Below, in pieces: positions 1-14,333 of a DNA stretch of 64,000 nt. The translations under genes were made by a program, and so were the position numbers. The DNA comes from Glandiceps talaboti (taxonomy: Eukaryota; Hemichordata; Enteropneusta; Spengelidae). Below the pieces are notes generated by a model. It worked only from the letters and a program-made list of their open reading frames with translations. It searched no databases and was not told the DNA's origin. The stretch is taken from positions 9,962,001 through 10,026,000 of the forward strand of contig NC_135558.1 of NCBI RefSeq assembly GCF_964340395.1, read 5' to 3'. The first letter of the stretch is position 1. Every line of letters begins with the position of its first letter.

Positions 1-530
1 CCTACACAGTGGATAGATTTCAATTAACCTATTACCTGATACAAAACTGAACTACATGTAGGGGTTGCCTTTTTTAAAAACTGTTTTTTGGTGGTTTTTT
101 TAACTTTAAAGCATTACTTGCATATATATAAAATGTTCCTTCAATGATTCATATTCATCTAAGCCATCACATTTCCATGATGAATAGACTACTTAACACA
201 GTTTTACTCCTACAGTTAACAGATTCCGGTAAAGTCTGATACAAAACTGAATTACTTTACAATGTCTGTACATAGTTGCATTTTTGTACCTTTGAATGTA
301 ACTTGTTTATATAGATGTTTCTTCAAAGATTCATGTTCATCTAACCCATCAAATTTACAGGATTGATAGAATCCTTTACACATTTTTACTCCTACAGTGG
401 ATAGATTTTACTAAAAAGACTGATAGAAAACTAAACTACTTTATGGTTTTTTGCTTTGAATGTCACTTATTTGCAATGGTGTTTCTTTAAATGTTCATAT
501 TCATCTAACCCATCACATTCATTCTATGAT
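1..530. repeat. Degenerate tandem repeat, unit about 185-205 bp, about 3 copies
   Basis: CAGTGGATAGATTT-type starts recur near 8, 213 and 396, and TTCATCTAACCCATCA-type stretches recur in each unit. A further partial copy lies at about 1980-2050. The array may continue past the left edge. Confidence 0.75.
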
Positions 531-1969
531 TATGGAATACTCAACATAGCTGAATGACAGTTTATCTTACCATTCACAACTGGTATTATTAACACAAAAA
601 TACTTGAAAAATTAGGACAATAGGCAAAACATCATTTTTGAGAAATATCATATCAACATTTATGAGTATGTTACATATCTGAATTCAATACTTATTATAA
701 CATTCACTATCAGATCTACTTTGACTAATTTGCAGTAATCTAAGAAAACCTTCCAGATCACTGCCAACGCATGTTTCATGGTTGAATACACAAAATTCAA
801 TTCAAGTCATATCAAATCCCTTCAAAAGCTATCTCGCATGTCAACAGCAATCTGTTGTAATTTAACACTTGCAACTATACCCCAACACAGCTATATCTAT
901 CAACACACTCAATTTTTCACAAACTGTATAGGAGAACAACCTTCCCCTTTCAACATTACATCAATGAGGACAAACGTAACTTAATCTTGTCCAGTTCTAG
1001 TACCACAGTAGCTAGATGGAAATATATGTTTAGGAGACTGTGAGAGATTTTCATCCCACTCCATTATAGTTCTTCCGATAGAGAAACAGCAAAACTATGG
1101 AGATGTTTCCTACGCACAGTTTTTGAATGAAAAAACAGCCTAGGTCATTGCTAATGTCTATGATAAAAGTAATTACTTTCTAACAGCAATTCAACCTAAA
1201 TCTTTGTCTCGTCTGTTGTTTCTTATAATACATGTATGCTGGAGATGGTTAGGATTAACAAATCATCCCTCACACATTTAGATTTAGACTCCAGGATACA
1301 TGCATACAAGGATTATACATTTGTATATACTTCAAATTACCACAATATATTACTATAGAAATTCCTTTTACACATACGTACCACACATCACGTTTTGTTT
1401 CAAAAAGAAGAGTGAATATTCTATTTTCAACATAACAACGATATAACTTACCAGTATTAGCAATAAAAACACAAGATATATGCAATATATCGCCCTTATA
1501 ACATGTATACTACCACAGGTCTTCAATTATCTAATATTACTATATAAAATTCTTAATATATGTTGCTATTTGAATACATATTTCCTTCTTTTAATATGCT
1601 AAATATAGATCACTGGCAAGGGCCTTACCATATGCTTGTACATAACCAATACAACTGATGTAAAAGATGATAACAACCATATACTGTGTATTAAAATCAG
1701 TTACTCACTGGTAGAACTGCTATTGAAAAATATCTCCATGCATTATGAAAATCAATATCGAGCATCATTAATACTTTACAAGTCAATTTTCGTTAGAATC
1801 TGGGAAATCGACATATGTTTATAGTCCACTTTATATTTGTACAGTTTTGTATAGTATCAACATTGACATATTAATATATATGATATATCACTCTGTATAA
1901 GTAATAGTATAATATATTCATATCAAATAAAATCCTGGTACACTATGAACTGTTAATATCGTTAAATTT
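531..1969. other. No feature recognised
   Basis: AT-rich sequence with short chance frames only; no splice-framed coding signal on either strand. Confidence 0.5.
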
Positions 1970-2069
1970 ATCAAATAAGTCTGGCTTTGAATGTCATTTG
2001 CTTACTAAAGTGTTTCTTAAACGATTCACATTCATCTAACCCATCAGATACTGAAAAGCATAATTTTTT

Positions 2070-2560
2070 CAATCTCAAAATAGAATAAATGAAAGGAACT
2101 GGAAAGATCGAGTTCTCTTTGCTTCTCATCTGTTTACATCTAGGAGGTAAAGCAAAGACAGCAGGTCCCTGGTTTTATGGTTCACTGCATCTATAACATT
2201 ACGCTTATATTAACCTGATTATTCAATACATTGTATTTAGCTCTCTTTATTTTGGTCTCAAAAGAGAATGAATGAAAACAAAAGTACCTGAAAAGATGAA
2301 GTTTTCTCCAAATCTCTCCTTCAAAATATAAAACCAGGGGCCTGATTTACTGCATCTATATGTTACTACAACTATAATATTATTATTATACATTTGTGTA
2401 TTAACATGAATATCTAGCATCGACTTTATATTCTCTATGAACAGAAACAAGTCTCTGAAAAGATATCATTCTCTTTGCTTCAAATCTGTTGATGATGCAG
2501 TAAATCTGGGAAAACAGGTCCCCGGTTTTATAGATCACACCTACATGTACACATGTATTG
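2070..2560. repeat. Degenerate tandem repeat, unit about 183 bp
   Basis: Three diverged units share TGAAAAGATGAAGTTTTCTC-like and CAGGTCCC.GGTTTTAT-like blocks. Confidence 0.6.
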
Positions 2561-2699
2561 TAATATAAACTTAAATATTCAGATTATACATGTACATGTA
2601 GAGAACATAACCTTTGTTCCTTGAATATTCACCTGGTTTCCTGACTGCTGATGGCGATTATATAAATTCACAATGCAGAGGATCGATAACACTGCAACC

Positions 2700-3640
2700 T
2701 AAATTGCCCTTTGGAATAAATGGCATTTTACAGTAATAATCAGCATCAAAGTGTCTCATTCCTGGAAGATTTTACGAGATCAAGATCTCATTTCGGCACA
2801 AACAAAGGAGAACGGACACTTAATCTACATGTACATACTGATAAGATCATAGGATGGATGAGGATAGGAAAAGCACATTTGGTCTACATTGTATGTTTGG
2901 ATTGTTCCATTACTACAGTAAGAGGGTTACTTTTATATGTACATACATGTACATGTACATGCAATAAAGATAAAACCATATGGAAGGGGAGGGGAGAAGA
3001 AATTTACCTTTAGTCAACATTTGGATTATTACATTACTATGTCAGTGGGTTACTTTATCCAATATTTCTACTATAAAAAGTATAAATACATGCACGCAAT
3101 TACGGAAAACAATGGATGGGGAAATAAAATTTACATGTACCTTTAGTCTATGTCCATTTAATTTTTATGGTCAGTGAGTGCACCACTGGCTCTGTTATAA
3201 TGGATACTACATGTTTTTGTTTTGTACTGTTTACATCTATATTCATGATGTACTTCTTCTGCACCATACTAAACTCTCTGATCATGTGTGTGAAGTAAAA
3301 CAGATGATGGAATGATTGAATGATTGTGTTACTTTATCCAAGCCAAGTACTTTAATACATAAACATACATGCAAATAAATTTGAAAACAATGGATGATAG
3401 CTTGTAAATACAGTGTTTATCTGTTTTTAGATTGTTCGATGTTCCATTATTATGACGTGTGGGCGACTTTAACATCTGAGCACATATACATGTAATGGAA
3501 AATGACAGGAAATGCACCCTTTGTCTACGTTTGTATCATATAATTGGTACAATGAGTAGGTTACTTAGCCTATACTTTCATAAGTACATGTATGCACTTG
3601 TAATAAATTGAAAATAAAACTTATGCCTGATATTAGAGTC
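2700..3640. repeat. Degenerate repeats around a TTGGATTGTTCCATTACTA motif
   Basis: Four diverged copies share GTCTAC.TTTG, a GGGTTACTTTATCCA-like block and ATACATGCA. Spacing is irregular (about 110-250 bp). No gene. Confidence 0.45.
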
Positions 3641-4824
3641 AGATAAAAGCATCCTGCATAGATCACTTCTTTAGATACACAATGAAAATGCTACTGTTGC
3701 CATGTCGATTGTCAGAAGATAAAAAACTATCAAAACCTTCTGGTTTTGTCTTATCTTTCTGACTTCTAAATTATACAAGTAACATCACATGACATCCCTT
3801 GCAATGATAATGTGATAATTTATTACATGCAATGTACGTACCAGAGATTACTTGCACTGGGGCACACACATACTAACGGTATTTTCACTTAATGAATAAT
3901 ACCGAAAACATTATTGCATACCTGAATGGAAATGATATGCAAATGCAGATGTTGTCGTTCACTATACGCGAAATTGCATGATCAAGCTGTATAACTTTTA
4001 TGATTTTTATGGAAATATCAGATAAACATATGTAGAAATAACAAAACCCCATGCCACATGAGTGCCAGTGTGGGTACTCAGAGGTATTTGCATTCATGTT
4101 TGCAGTGTTTTCTGCTGCATGACCACAGAGAACACTGCAGGCACTTGTGCAAAAACCCCAAGTACGCCACATTTGCACTGCGTCATAGCGTTCTGTTATG
4201 ATTACTGCATTAATTCTCTGTTCAAATCTATAAATACATTATAGTTAGAGTAATCATCTGATGATTATGTATTCATCTATATTTTATGATCAAATTTCAA
4301 AAAACATTTGTATAGGCATTCATCTTATCGCCCAAAATAGAGTTAGTAAAAACAAGAAGTTTGTGATCTAGTGATATTAGAAGAACTTCAATTCATGAAA
4401 ATCGTATATATCAATCTTTTGCCCGAGGTGCATATTACAATATGCAGTTTGATATTTATATATATAGCGTGCAGATGATTTTTTTTCTTCCTTTTAATAG
4501 TCAAAGTAAAGAAGATTCTTGTTGAGCACTGTACAAATAACAGAGTGACAGCCTTAGCAAAATAAGCATTGTGTGACAGTGATGTATAACGTTGAGGAAC
4601 TACCTGCCGTGCAATTTATGAGTGATTGCTACACAAATGTTTTCATAATATGATATCATGCAATATTTATCATCTATCAATCTGTAGTAAATGGTGATAA
4701 TCATGCTTATTAGCAGTCTTTTTAGCTGATACATGATATTAGACAATAGTTAACTAACAATTCCTTGCAGTAAATATATATCTACACAAGGTATCTTTCC
4801 TCATTTAGAACTACACATGCACTG
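3641..4824. other. No feature recognised
   Basis: AT-rich. A loose inverted pair around 4060-4180 (GCAGTGTTTTCTGCTGCATG) gives overlapping frames on both strands but no gene. Confidence 0.45.
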
Positions 4825-4826
4825 TA

Positions 4827-5160
4827 TGTGGCTGTTTTCTAAGATCTCTCTTCAAAAGGACAAATTCTATCAAAAATCTAACTAAATCTCCTGCTGGGGA
4901 AAAGGTGAACAATGCATGTCAGTAGTATATCCATCATACACTGACAGGTGCTTGTAATTGGTTACTTTGTTCAGTTTACTGCAAACTCAACCTCCCACCT
5001 TGAAGAAAGTCGCGTGAGAATGCAAGAACATCATCACGTTTCTATAAATGCTCCAATAGCATTAAGTGAACTACCACTGTCAGTAGTAAGAATTAAATGT
5101 CATGGTAGAGAAAAACATTTGACTATACAGTGGAGAGAGATCGTAGAAAGTGAGCCCACA
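4827..5160. mobile_element. TA-flanked MITE family, copy 1
   Basis: The left end TGTGGCTGTTTTCTAAGATC is inverted at the right end (GATCGTAGAAAGTGAGCCCA). TA lies outside both ends. The interior shares long stretches with 14717-15008 (TTGTAATTGGTTACTTTGTT). TA target sites suggest a Tc1/mariner-type source. An apparent 97-residue frame crossing it is chance. Confidence 0.7.
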
Positions 5161-5254
5161 TATATACATTTACTTGCAAGACTACATCTTTCTGTGATAC
5201 ACATATTACTATCTATTCCTTGTACTACACCATACATGTAACTAGCATTCATAC

Positions 5255-5402
5255 ACATATTCTTTTTCTGATAAATGGTATTAATCATCCATTCCTAGTG
5301 ATAATTAAATATCTATTCTTTTCTGATAAATGGTATTAATCATGCCTTCCTAGTGATAATTAAATATATTCTTTTCTAATACATGGTATTAATCTTCTAT
5401 TA
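5255..5402. repeat. Tandem repeat, unit about 57 bp, about 2.5 copies
   Basis: CTGATAAATGGTATTAATCA recurs with CCTAGTGATAATTAAATAT between copies. Confidence 0.8.
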
Positions 5403-6049
5403 CCTTACTACACAACTACATAGCAATTCTTTTCTATCATACATACAGTAAATCTAGCAAGTGTATATAGAAATATAAATCTACATCTCATACATTTGTA
5501 AATGTAGTTTGGAAACTCAATATGTTTGATTTCAAGAATTACTATTTTCCTTGAAGGTACATGTAATAATCAAAGGTAATAAAGTACTCCCTAAGAAAAC
5601 TAAAATTCCTGACCAACCACTTCTATTTTCTTTCATAGCTGAGAAATACATTTAAACAGTGATAAATGTTTTGATCAATCAACGTTACATGTAAAGCTGC
5701 AGTACATGTTAGCTGCAACTGGAATTTTTTTTTTTAAACTTTTGTTAAATATAGTGACATGCCCACCCTGAACAGTATTGAATCATCTATGCATAATTGT
5801 ATTCGTGTAGCTGTACACATACATGTAGTATGGTGCAATAAAGTCAATAAAAATCAAATTTCTTTTGGTGTCTACACCCCCAAAAGCAGCATCTCAATGC
5901 AATCATGATTTCAACCTGTTATTGTAAATACTAATGGATAAAATTGACACCTTATTAACATGTACAATGCCAAACTATTGGTATTTTAATAAATTTTTCT
6001 GCAAATATTATTACCATGTTATTTGAAATAAACGTACTGAAAACAGATC

Positions 6050-6500
6050 TACAATTGGTTTTTACAAAGCATGGGTGACCTGCTGGCAGTTGAAATTGTG
6101 ATGATCGTATTTGGTCATGTGTTACACAATACACTTGCATGTACAGACAACCTTGTTTGAAATCACAGGTGAAATTGTCACTGCATATATGATGATTTAA
6201 TGTTACACACATGGATGACCTGTCACGGCTGAAATTAGGATGTCTAGTGATTGGTCTTATAAATGTGACACACATACATGTATAGAAAGAACCTAGTCTG
6301 AAATCAAGGGTGGAAATATAATAATCTACGATTAGTTTTACGCTGCATGGGTGATCTGCTGAAAATAACACATAAAATTGATTGGTCTATATTCCATATA
6401 ATGTACACATGACCTTGTTGGGAATTATGGGCAAAATTACAACCACATTTGTGCATGTATCTGTGATCAGTCTTATGTTACACATAAGGAAGAACAGCCT
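6050..6500. repeat. Degenerate tandem repeat, unit about 138 bp
   Basis: CATGGGTGACCTGCTGG-like blocks recur near 6070, 6210 and 6346. The 138-residue minus-strand frame here follows the repeat and is not a gene. Confidence 0.65.
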
Positions 6501-7099
6501 GTAATCATTATATCTAACCATCCGCTCAATTCCCTGGTTGCTACTAGTCCACTGAGATTACTAAACTCATCAAGGCCATCTACCTAAATGCAGTATTGCC
6601 TGTAAGAACAACATCAATTAGACCAGCTGAAAGACGTATTTTATAGTTATTACACATCATAATTCATAAGGGAGGAATTAATTTCAAATTATGATATTAA
6701 TTCCACACCGGAGGGAATTGTACACCTGTTGATTATGAAAAATTGATACAAATATATATACCCTGTAATTCATCACTTTACATTAAAACTTTGCTAATTA
6801 ATTATTCATTGATTTGAACATTTGCAAATTTGATTATTGCAGCACCGTAAATGTCAAAGTGGTATATACATGTACAGTCACATATTTTATTAAAGCAGAA
6901 AGTTTCCATCTGCCCATTACACCAGAGATTAAGGTAATCATGAAATATCAGCTAAACCTGACTTTCAATGGTTGTTTACTTGTATTAAACCGGCTATCAT
7001 ATTTTCATTCAATGTATCAACACCATATTGTACACCCTACGACTTACTAACCACACACAATTATCAACACCCTTCTCCAAAACAGTATCAAGAGTATAA

Positions 7100-7345
7100 C
7101 CCTCTTTGCCTTGGGTGACAAATATGTAAATGAGTACATGAGGAAAAGAGCAATGAATCTTTAAAGGCAAAATGATAGTGGCTTTTTTGTTCATACGGAA
7201 TGTCACCGGTAACCCCATACTTCTTCCCCCAGCACCAGAGTGACCTTCTTTGTGTATAATACAAAATTTACGGTGATGGGTGATGTAAATGACTAAAATG
7301 CAATGAATCTTTAAAAGGCAAAATGTTAGTAAGCTTTAAATTCAT
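7100..7345. repeat. Two-copy tandem repeat, unit about 149 bp
   Basis: CAATGAATCTTTAAAGGCAA recurs at 7152 and 7301 with similar neighbours. Confidence 0.6.
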
Positions 7346-8702
7346 CTTGAAAAGGTCATCCATTAGCTAACATATTATAAAAGCAACTACTTACACAACA
7401 AGTGTTATCCCCAGTGACTTACAATGTAGTGGGTAGACAGGATTAGATAGATATACAACAATATGTTGATTGGTATACATTATCTACTTTGTCATCGATG
7501 GCTGTCTTCAAATAGATCTACATATTATACCCAAGTCAGTCCTACAAACTCAAGGACCGTTTTACAGTGTGCTCCATTATGACCGCTTCTCTCAGATGGT
7601 TTCAAGTATGGATACTTCATGGTGTCACCATTAACATCTAAAATCTGTAACTTCGCAAGTCAATTTTGTGGACAGAACTTAATCTGGGATACTTACCGCA
7701 TGAACTGGTTTCTTACGACGTGAACACTTTTGAAATGTTCAAGGGTACAGTTACATATATACTTGTATGGCTTGGGGGACAATGAATATTCAAAGATATT
7801 ATGACTAGATTTGCATATGCAATGATACTCATTAATAAACATAAATAAATACACATTGCACTGAGATTGTGTACTATGTACATGCATAGGGAAAGGTTGG
7901 CGAACACATATACATTAGACAATGTCACGACATATGTACGTACTGTATTTCTTTAAAAAGCAGATGTGATAAATACACATCTAAATTGATTTGGAGTTTC
8001 CTTAAAATTGGGGAAATGAACGTTATGTTAAGAACCACACATTGTAGTTCTTCATTCTCGTTCAAAAAAAAGGAGATGTGAAACAAACATGGCATGTACT
8101 AGCAGCTACCCTGAAAAGACATATACACAAAGAAACAAATTTGTAATGCTCTTTGGATATTCCTAGTACCGTCTGGAAACAAACAGATATAAAAAACAAC
8201 CATAATTTATCCCCCTGAAAACAGGTGAGACACATTATATCAATCATGTTCATGTACTGTAGAAATGTTACCATTTCAAAATCAGAGTCCTGTCATGTTT
8301 AAAAGGCTTCAATACATGTACATTACAAAATGTATGTGTAAGACTTTTTTTTAATACCTGCCAAAATAAACAAACATTTACTTCCTTACATATACATCAA
8401 ACAGCAAAAAGAGGACAATTGCCAACTTTTGCCCAAGAAAAACAGCACACCCAGTTCTTTGAGCAGGCAGGAATACATGTAAATAGGATTGACAGCTTCA
8501 TGAGAACACATCGCTAGGCACACCTGGAGGCCATTGCTTTCTGTGACAACATTTTTATATTGAATATCAAAAGCCCCTACGAGACTAACAATTACTTTGT
8601 TGACACAGCCCATCCCTATAGTTTCACATTTACTTAATTTTGTTTTGGTTACAAAATGGACCACAGTGTACAACATACAATGTACATATTCAGTCTACTA
8701 GT

Positions 8703-9412
8703 CTTGCTATAGTGGGTACTCTAACATCCCTAACCTTATGATGACTTGCATTGTATTTCCTCCATTTTGTTTGCGTCACAAAACTTGCTGTGGTACGCAA
8801 TACATACGTATTTGGCCTAGAGTTCTTTAGTCTTGCTATGGTGGGTAGTACGTACTCTAACATCTCTCACCCTAATGTTGACTTATTTCGTCCATTCTGT
8901 TTGCGTCACAAAAATTGCTCTGGTACACAATACAAATGTACATACATACATGTATTTGGTCTAGAGTTTTTCAGTCTTGCTAAGGTGGGTACTCTAACAT
9001 CTAAGTCTAACCCAAATGTTGACTTATTTCATCCATTTTATTTGCGTCACAAAACTTGCTTTGGTACACAATACATACATATTTGGCATAGAGGTTTTCA
9101 GTCTTGCTAAGGTGGGTACTCTAACATCTCTAACCCTAATGTTGACTTATTTCGTCCATTCTGTTTGCGTCACAAAACTTGCTTTGGTACACAATACATA
9201 CATATTTGGTCTAGAGTTTTTCAGTCTTGCTATGATGGGTACTCTAACATCTAAGTCTCACCCTAATGTTGACTTATTTCGTCCATTTTGTTTGCGTCAC
9301 AAAACATGATCAGTACACGTATTTGGCCTATTGTTCTTCAATCTCGCCATGGTGGGTACTTTAACATCCTTATTAATGTTACTTGTCCACATCATTTTCT
9401 TTGGTTTACAAA
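8703..9412. repeat. Tandem repeat, unit about 123-144 bp, 5 copies plus a partial
   Basis: Units start CTTGCTAWGGTGGGTACTCT and contain TGTTGACTTATTTCGTCCAT and TTTGCGTCACAAAACTTGCT. Starts lie near 8703, 8833, 8977, 9104, 9227 and 9345. Units 3-5 are most alike. The repeat frames translate in two phases but have no gene features. Confidence 0.93.
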
Positions 9413-10806
9413 ACAGGCAGAGATATAGTCAACTGCTTAAGTTACAGTTTTCTATTGATTTCCATTGCTCTTAGACTAACTTATTACCTTCTCATAAATT
9501 TGGTAGTCTTGATGCAATGTCTATTAGTCTGTGTTCCCTACTGCAAATTTTGAACCCTAACATAACACATTTGTAACAGGCCTAGCTGTAACTTTTAAAG
9601 TTTTGTCAAACTTAGTCTTGTAACAAGACATCAGATCTGTGCTCGGAAGGTTACTGAACAAAAGAAGAAGATGAGGGTACCTCTGTTTTCAGGAGTAAAT
9701 GACTTTAATGTGCACCTTCAGTGCAACGCAACCTACACTTACCTATTTCAAAAGAAAACCTGATGTCTAGCAGCTAGACTATACCAAACTCTGAATGTGT
9801 TCCCAAAATGGCTGCCACAAGATATGTACCAACACTTGGGTGCTGCTCTTGTGGCGACCATTCAACAAATTTCCAAATTTTTTGGGACGAATAAAGATTA
9901 TTACCATTATTATTAAAGAGGTCACTCCATATTATTTTCTCATTTCCCTAACTGCAGGAGAAACTATGTGAAAGTTCCAAGACACTTGACTCATTTTGAC
10001 TTCACGCAAAATCTATCCTCTTTATAATTTCCTTCAATTATGAGAATCGAATTTCATGAAAACCTTAAAAGCACTGCAATTTTCCATTGTTGTTCACTGA
10101 CAACATCTCAAACAATCACTGCATGTCAAACTGAATGTACATCTTCCAGGACTAGAAAACTATCAATATCATATAATCCATTACCATAGAAACAAGACAT
10201 TATTATTGCGTCACCTCAAATTTTTACCGAATGCTTGTTGTGTTATGGTAAATTGATGTCGCCATGGTGATTTGATGAGATGATACAAGAATGTCTGGTC
10301 CTGTAAGACTGGGAGGCATTCATCAGAGTATTAAAGTATATAGCTACACGCAAGACTCATGCTGTTGCACTCTGTCAAGAGGATAAACGTGGACATAGTT
10401 ATATTCGATCGCTTTGAATTGAAAGCTTAGAATAATACCTTATGATGATACCTTAAGATTGTCTGCCACGCAAGGAAAGTTGAGCCCAGATGTATTTTCT
10501 TTTCAAAGCATCTTAAATTGATGAGTGACTTTGACAGCTGAGTGGCAACTGCATGAAGCAAAATAAGTAAGGAACTCCTTTTACTCTGGGTTTCTTGTCA
10601 GTATTCAGACTTGGAAATCAAATTATGTTTGTGAGCGTTAAAATTAGAAAACATGTACTATATTTTTCACATGATTATCTATTTTCTTATAGAAATGTAG
10701 AACTGCTCTCCTACAGATGTCAATCACAAATGTATCAAAAAGAATACATTTTGTAGTTCAAAGACCAGTGAAAAATCTGTTATTATACAGGAATATATAC
10801 TGGGGT

Positions 10807-10808
<2 letters not shown>
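9413..10808. other. No feature recognised
   Basis: Unique-looking sequence without open frames of note. Confidence 0.5.
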
Positions 10809-10864
<56 letters not shown>

Positions 10865-11004
10865 ATGTACTTGTACAAATGTATGTACACTGTAAATGTC
10901 AATGTTTGTTTAAGAGAAATATGTGCATGTTCCTGTGTAAACTGTATGTGTCCATGTATGTATGTATGTATGTATGTATGTATGTATGTATGTATGTATG
11001 TATG
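10809..11004. repeat. Microsatellites (GT)n and (TATG)n
   Basis: A (GT)n run of about 54 bases is followed, after a mixed stretch, by about 50 bases of TATG. The long Cys-Val and Tyr-Val frames are translated repeats. Confidence 0.97.
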
Positions 11005-11247
11005 TGTCCATGCATGTGTGTATGTGTCTACTGTGTGTACATGTATGTCTGTCTGTGTAACTGTGTGTATGTCTGTGTTTACACATATTTGTAATGATGT
11101 CCATGTCTCCATGTCAGCATGTGTCTGTGGAACTGTATCTTTAGTGTACAACATGCATGTGTAACTGCATCTACATGATGTACATGTACCTGTGTATCTA
11201 TGTATAACTGCACGTATCTCTGTGTAACTGTATTGTATATATGTGTG

Positions 11248-12141
11248 CAGGGATCTGCCGACGCCGGTCGGCACCGGTCGCTAGCGTCCGGGACTCAGCC
11301 TTGCCGACCACCACTCAAAGGTTGCCGACCACCACCTTCAAGTGTCACCGACCCCACGATCACTTTAATAATTACACATTCATTTTCTGCCCACATAGGC
11401 GTATTGATTTAAAAGATAATGAAGTATGAAAATGTCTTTGAGAAAAGAACAATGTAGACGACCATTAATTACAATAATGACAAATACTTGACTATTTATA
11501 AAGACGAAGTGTGAACTGACAACAGCTGACGCTGCATGTGTACAGTATGTGTGTGTGAATTACAGGGCAAACACGATGCTGCAGACTTTCGACTAGCATT
11601 CTTCAGCGTCGTCAAAAAAGTATAACAGCCTCATATACCTTTTATAAAGTGTTGACGTTGTGTCCGATCATTAGTTTTCTGTTCAATTTTACTCTGAAAA
11701 CACTTTTAGTTAGTAGTTTGCCATCGTACATAGCACGACGATGAAAACACGTAATTTCCAAAATGGCGGGTGGTGACGTCACAAACTATCGCGAGGTCTC
11801 ATGTATCACGATATTTCGTCTAAACGCGATGCGTATGTGTGGATATACGCAACTTTTTAGAGTTTTGAAACTGCAGTCGTCTTTGGATATTTAGTTTGAT
11901 TGAAACAACTTTAGCTTTTCAGAAAACTAATCAAAAACTGATTGAAAAAAAATCGATGTGCAAAGACTGAGATTAGAGTTATAAATCAGTAGAGAAAGAA
12001 AAGTTGGTTTTATCTTTTTCATTGGCAACTTTGATCATATACTTTGAGTGTACCATTAATTTATTCATGAATATTAATTATGCAAATTGACATGAATATT
12101 AATTAGCGACCGGGACTACTCTCAAGCTTGGCAGAACCCTG
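11248..12141. mobile_element. hAT-like non-autonomous element, 894 bp
   Basis: The left end CAGGGATCTGCC and the reverse complement of the right end CAGGGTTCTGCC agree at 11 of 12 bases. CCGGTCGCT recurs about 20-25 bases further in on both sides. Flanking octamers TATGTGTG and TGTGTGTA match at 6 of 8 positions, but lie in a TG-rich stretch and prove little. The interior is GC-richer on the left, has TGACGTCA at about 11772 and ATGAATATTAATTA repeats on the right, and has no coding frame. Confidence 0.65.
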
Positions 12142-13507
12142 TGTGTGTATGTGATCTGGAATTGGTAATATTAAATTTCCCAATGTGTAAAAAAAAAACA
12201 TACCTTGTAGTCACATATTGTGACCAACTCACTACTAATGTATTCACGTCACATCGCGACAACTCTAATCATTGACAAGCAATTGTCTGCAGTGCTGCTA
12301 GCAATCAATAATTTACTGAGCCACTCTGTAACACTTAACCTTTCTCAACTCAAATATATAAAGTGGGTTAAAATGAAAATAGAACAATCAAATTATGTCA
12401 CTTACAGTACGGCATGTAAACGGTTCATGACTAGAATATATAGGCACTATAACTGTAGAAGTTCCATTATTAAAATCTCACAAATTGTCACTTAAAAACG
12501 AAATATTGACATGTGGAATGTATCATTTGGTATGGTTACTGTATCAGACCATTTTAATCTTGTATGACTGAAAATATTTATTTCAAAAACACATATAGAT
12601 GTGTATGCTATTGTATGAACTGAAAAGATAATAAAAAAAACATAAAATAAGTATTAATCCTGGCAATATATTATTTTGTACTGTATCCTGATTGTTATAT
12701 GAAAAGATTTTAATACGATTACAAGTGGCAGGCAGCAGAAAATTGAGTAAAAATCCACTTTGTACATTAACATCAACAACTAGTACATGTACTTCATTTA
12801 GGAACCTTGGCACAAATCAAAGAGAAACCCAGTGTACCGTTATGTTTTGTATTTTCCCTATTATAAAATACTGCAAACTGTTTGTCAGTAATTTATTCCC
12901 AGAAACTACATTTTGTGCAATGGTGAATTTGGTTTTATTAAATATATATGATTACAGAATGTGTGTATAAAACTACTTTATATTTCTCATTTCCCACCAC
13001 CAAATATTTGTTGATATGTCTTCAATTTTTGGATGAAAATAGTTTCAGTTTACAGGACAAAATGTGTAATGTATTGACAAGTGTAGCACATAATTTTGTT
13101 TGTCCAAAAAAGACATTGAAGTCAGTATGTGCTTCTGTGTAAATCCATACATTGGAATTGCCACTCATACAAAAGAGTTTCTTCCTAAGTAAATTAGTTT
13201 TGCTTGTTCTAAAGAAATTATCTGGTGGAATCTCATACTCCAAAAAGGTATGGGGGAGCACTGGAATCTAATACCCCAAGAAAACACAGACAGAGTTACA
13301 GAACATTACAGAGTGGAACTTAGAATTCTATAACAGCCTGGGGAAAACCCTCAAATCTAATACAATACATGTATTTGCCTCAAGAAAATACCAATTAAGC
13401 AGAATTGCAAAGCATTTACACATTATGTTAATGCAACATCTAATACAATGCAAGTCTTCCTTGAAGACATTCCCAATATTTCAACTTAATAAGTCATATT
13501 ACAGAAG
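12142..13507. other. No feature recognised
   Basis: AT-rich; frames up to 92 codons without domain signals or splice support. Confidence 0.5.
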
Positions 13508-13960
13508 GCCACCATTTGGTTAATATTATCACAGAGGTTGTGAAAAATATACATATGTGGACCAGAGTATCTGACATTTGTGCCAGATTTGGTTCAGCCC
13601 ATGCATGTCAGAGATACAAATGTATACGTGATCACTTTGAACATTTTCAACCATTTGACCTTGAACATAGAGATCAAGGTCAAAGTCTCATTAAAAAGCT
13701 CATCATACAAATATAGGTGTACACACTCAAATGAGGTCTCTATCTATCTTCCAAAGTTAGTGAGCAAAATATGAATTTTCACAACAAATAACTGCCACCA
13801 TTCAGCTATTATCACAAAGGTCTATAATCAAATATCGTGTCTTTGTGGACTATAATATCCGACATTTGAACCATGTCTGTTTGAAACTAGTTCATGCTTG
13901 TTCAGAGATACATGTGGACACAGATGCATGAACACATGAACACACAGATTGGCTTCGCAC
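13508..13960. repeat. Two copies of a dispersed repeat, unit about 289 bp
   Basis: GACATTTG..CCA...TTTG and CAGAGATAC blocks recur near 13572 and 13861. Relatives lie at 16955-17015 and 38912-39098. Confidence 0.6.
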
Positions 13961-14333
13961 ATTGGGGCTAAATATTATTCTCAAGAAACTATAGCACGGA
14001 GCTCCTCTATATGCACTATTCTATATGTCTACCACCATGGGGGAGAACCTTTTGCCCTGTAATTGCATTATTGATTATATCACAATTCACTTTTAATTTA
14101 TCACATACATGTGTAATATGGTACTATTACTTTGGATAAGGTTCAGCAGTTCTCTTTGATGTTTCTGTTCAGATGCAGTAGCCCTGAAAGTTGGCATATC
14201 CGTTACATTTGCTTTGAGCTATTAAGTGATGTTTGAATGAATAGAAACAGACTGACAGGGAATACAGAAAATGTAGTGTTAAATCATATTCAGTCTCTAG
14301 CTGTACTGAGAATAAGGGATTTTATATTTCCTT

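Noticed and set aside
4948-5241. 97-codon plus-strand frame
   Set aside because: It lies in a MITE shared with 14717-15008, where the frame is not kept.
5955-6371. 138-codon minus-strand frame with repeated segments
   Set aside because: It follows a degenerate 138-bp tandem repeat; no known domain.
8751-9309. Two repeat-rich frames (119 and 97 codons) resembling a repeat protein
   Set aside because: They are translations of the 125-bp tandem repeat. Indels switch the frame between units and codon use shows no selection.
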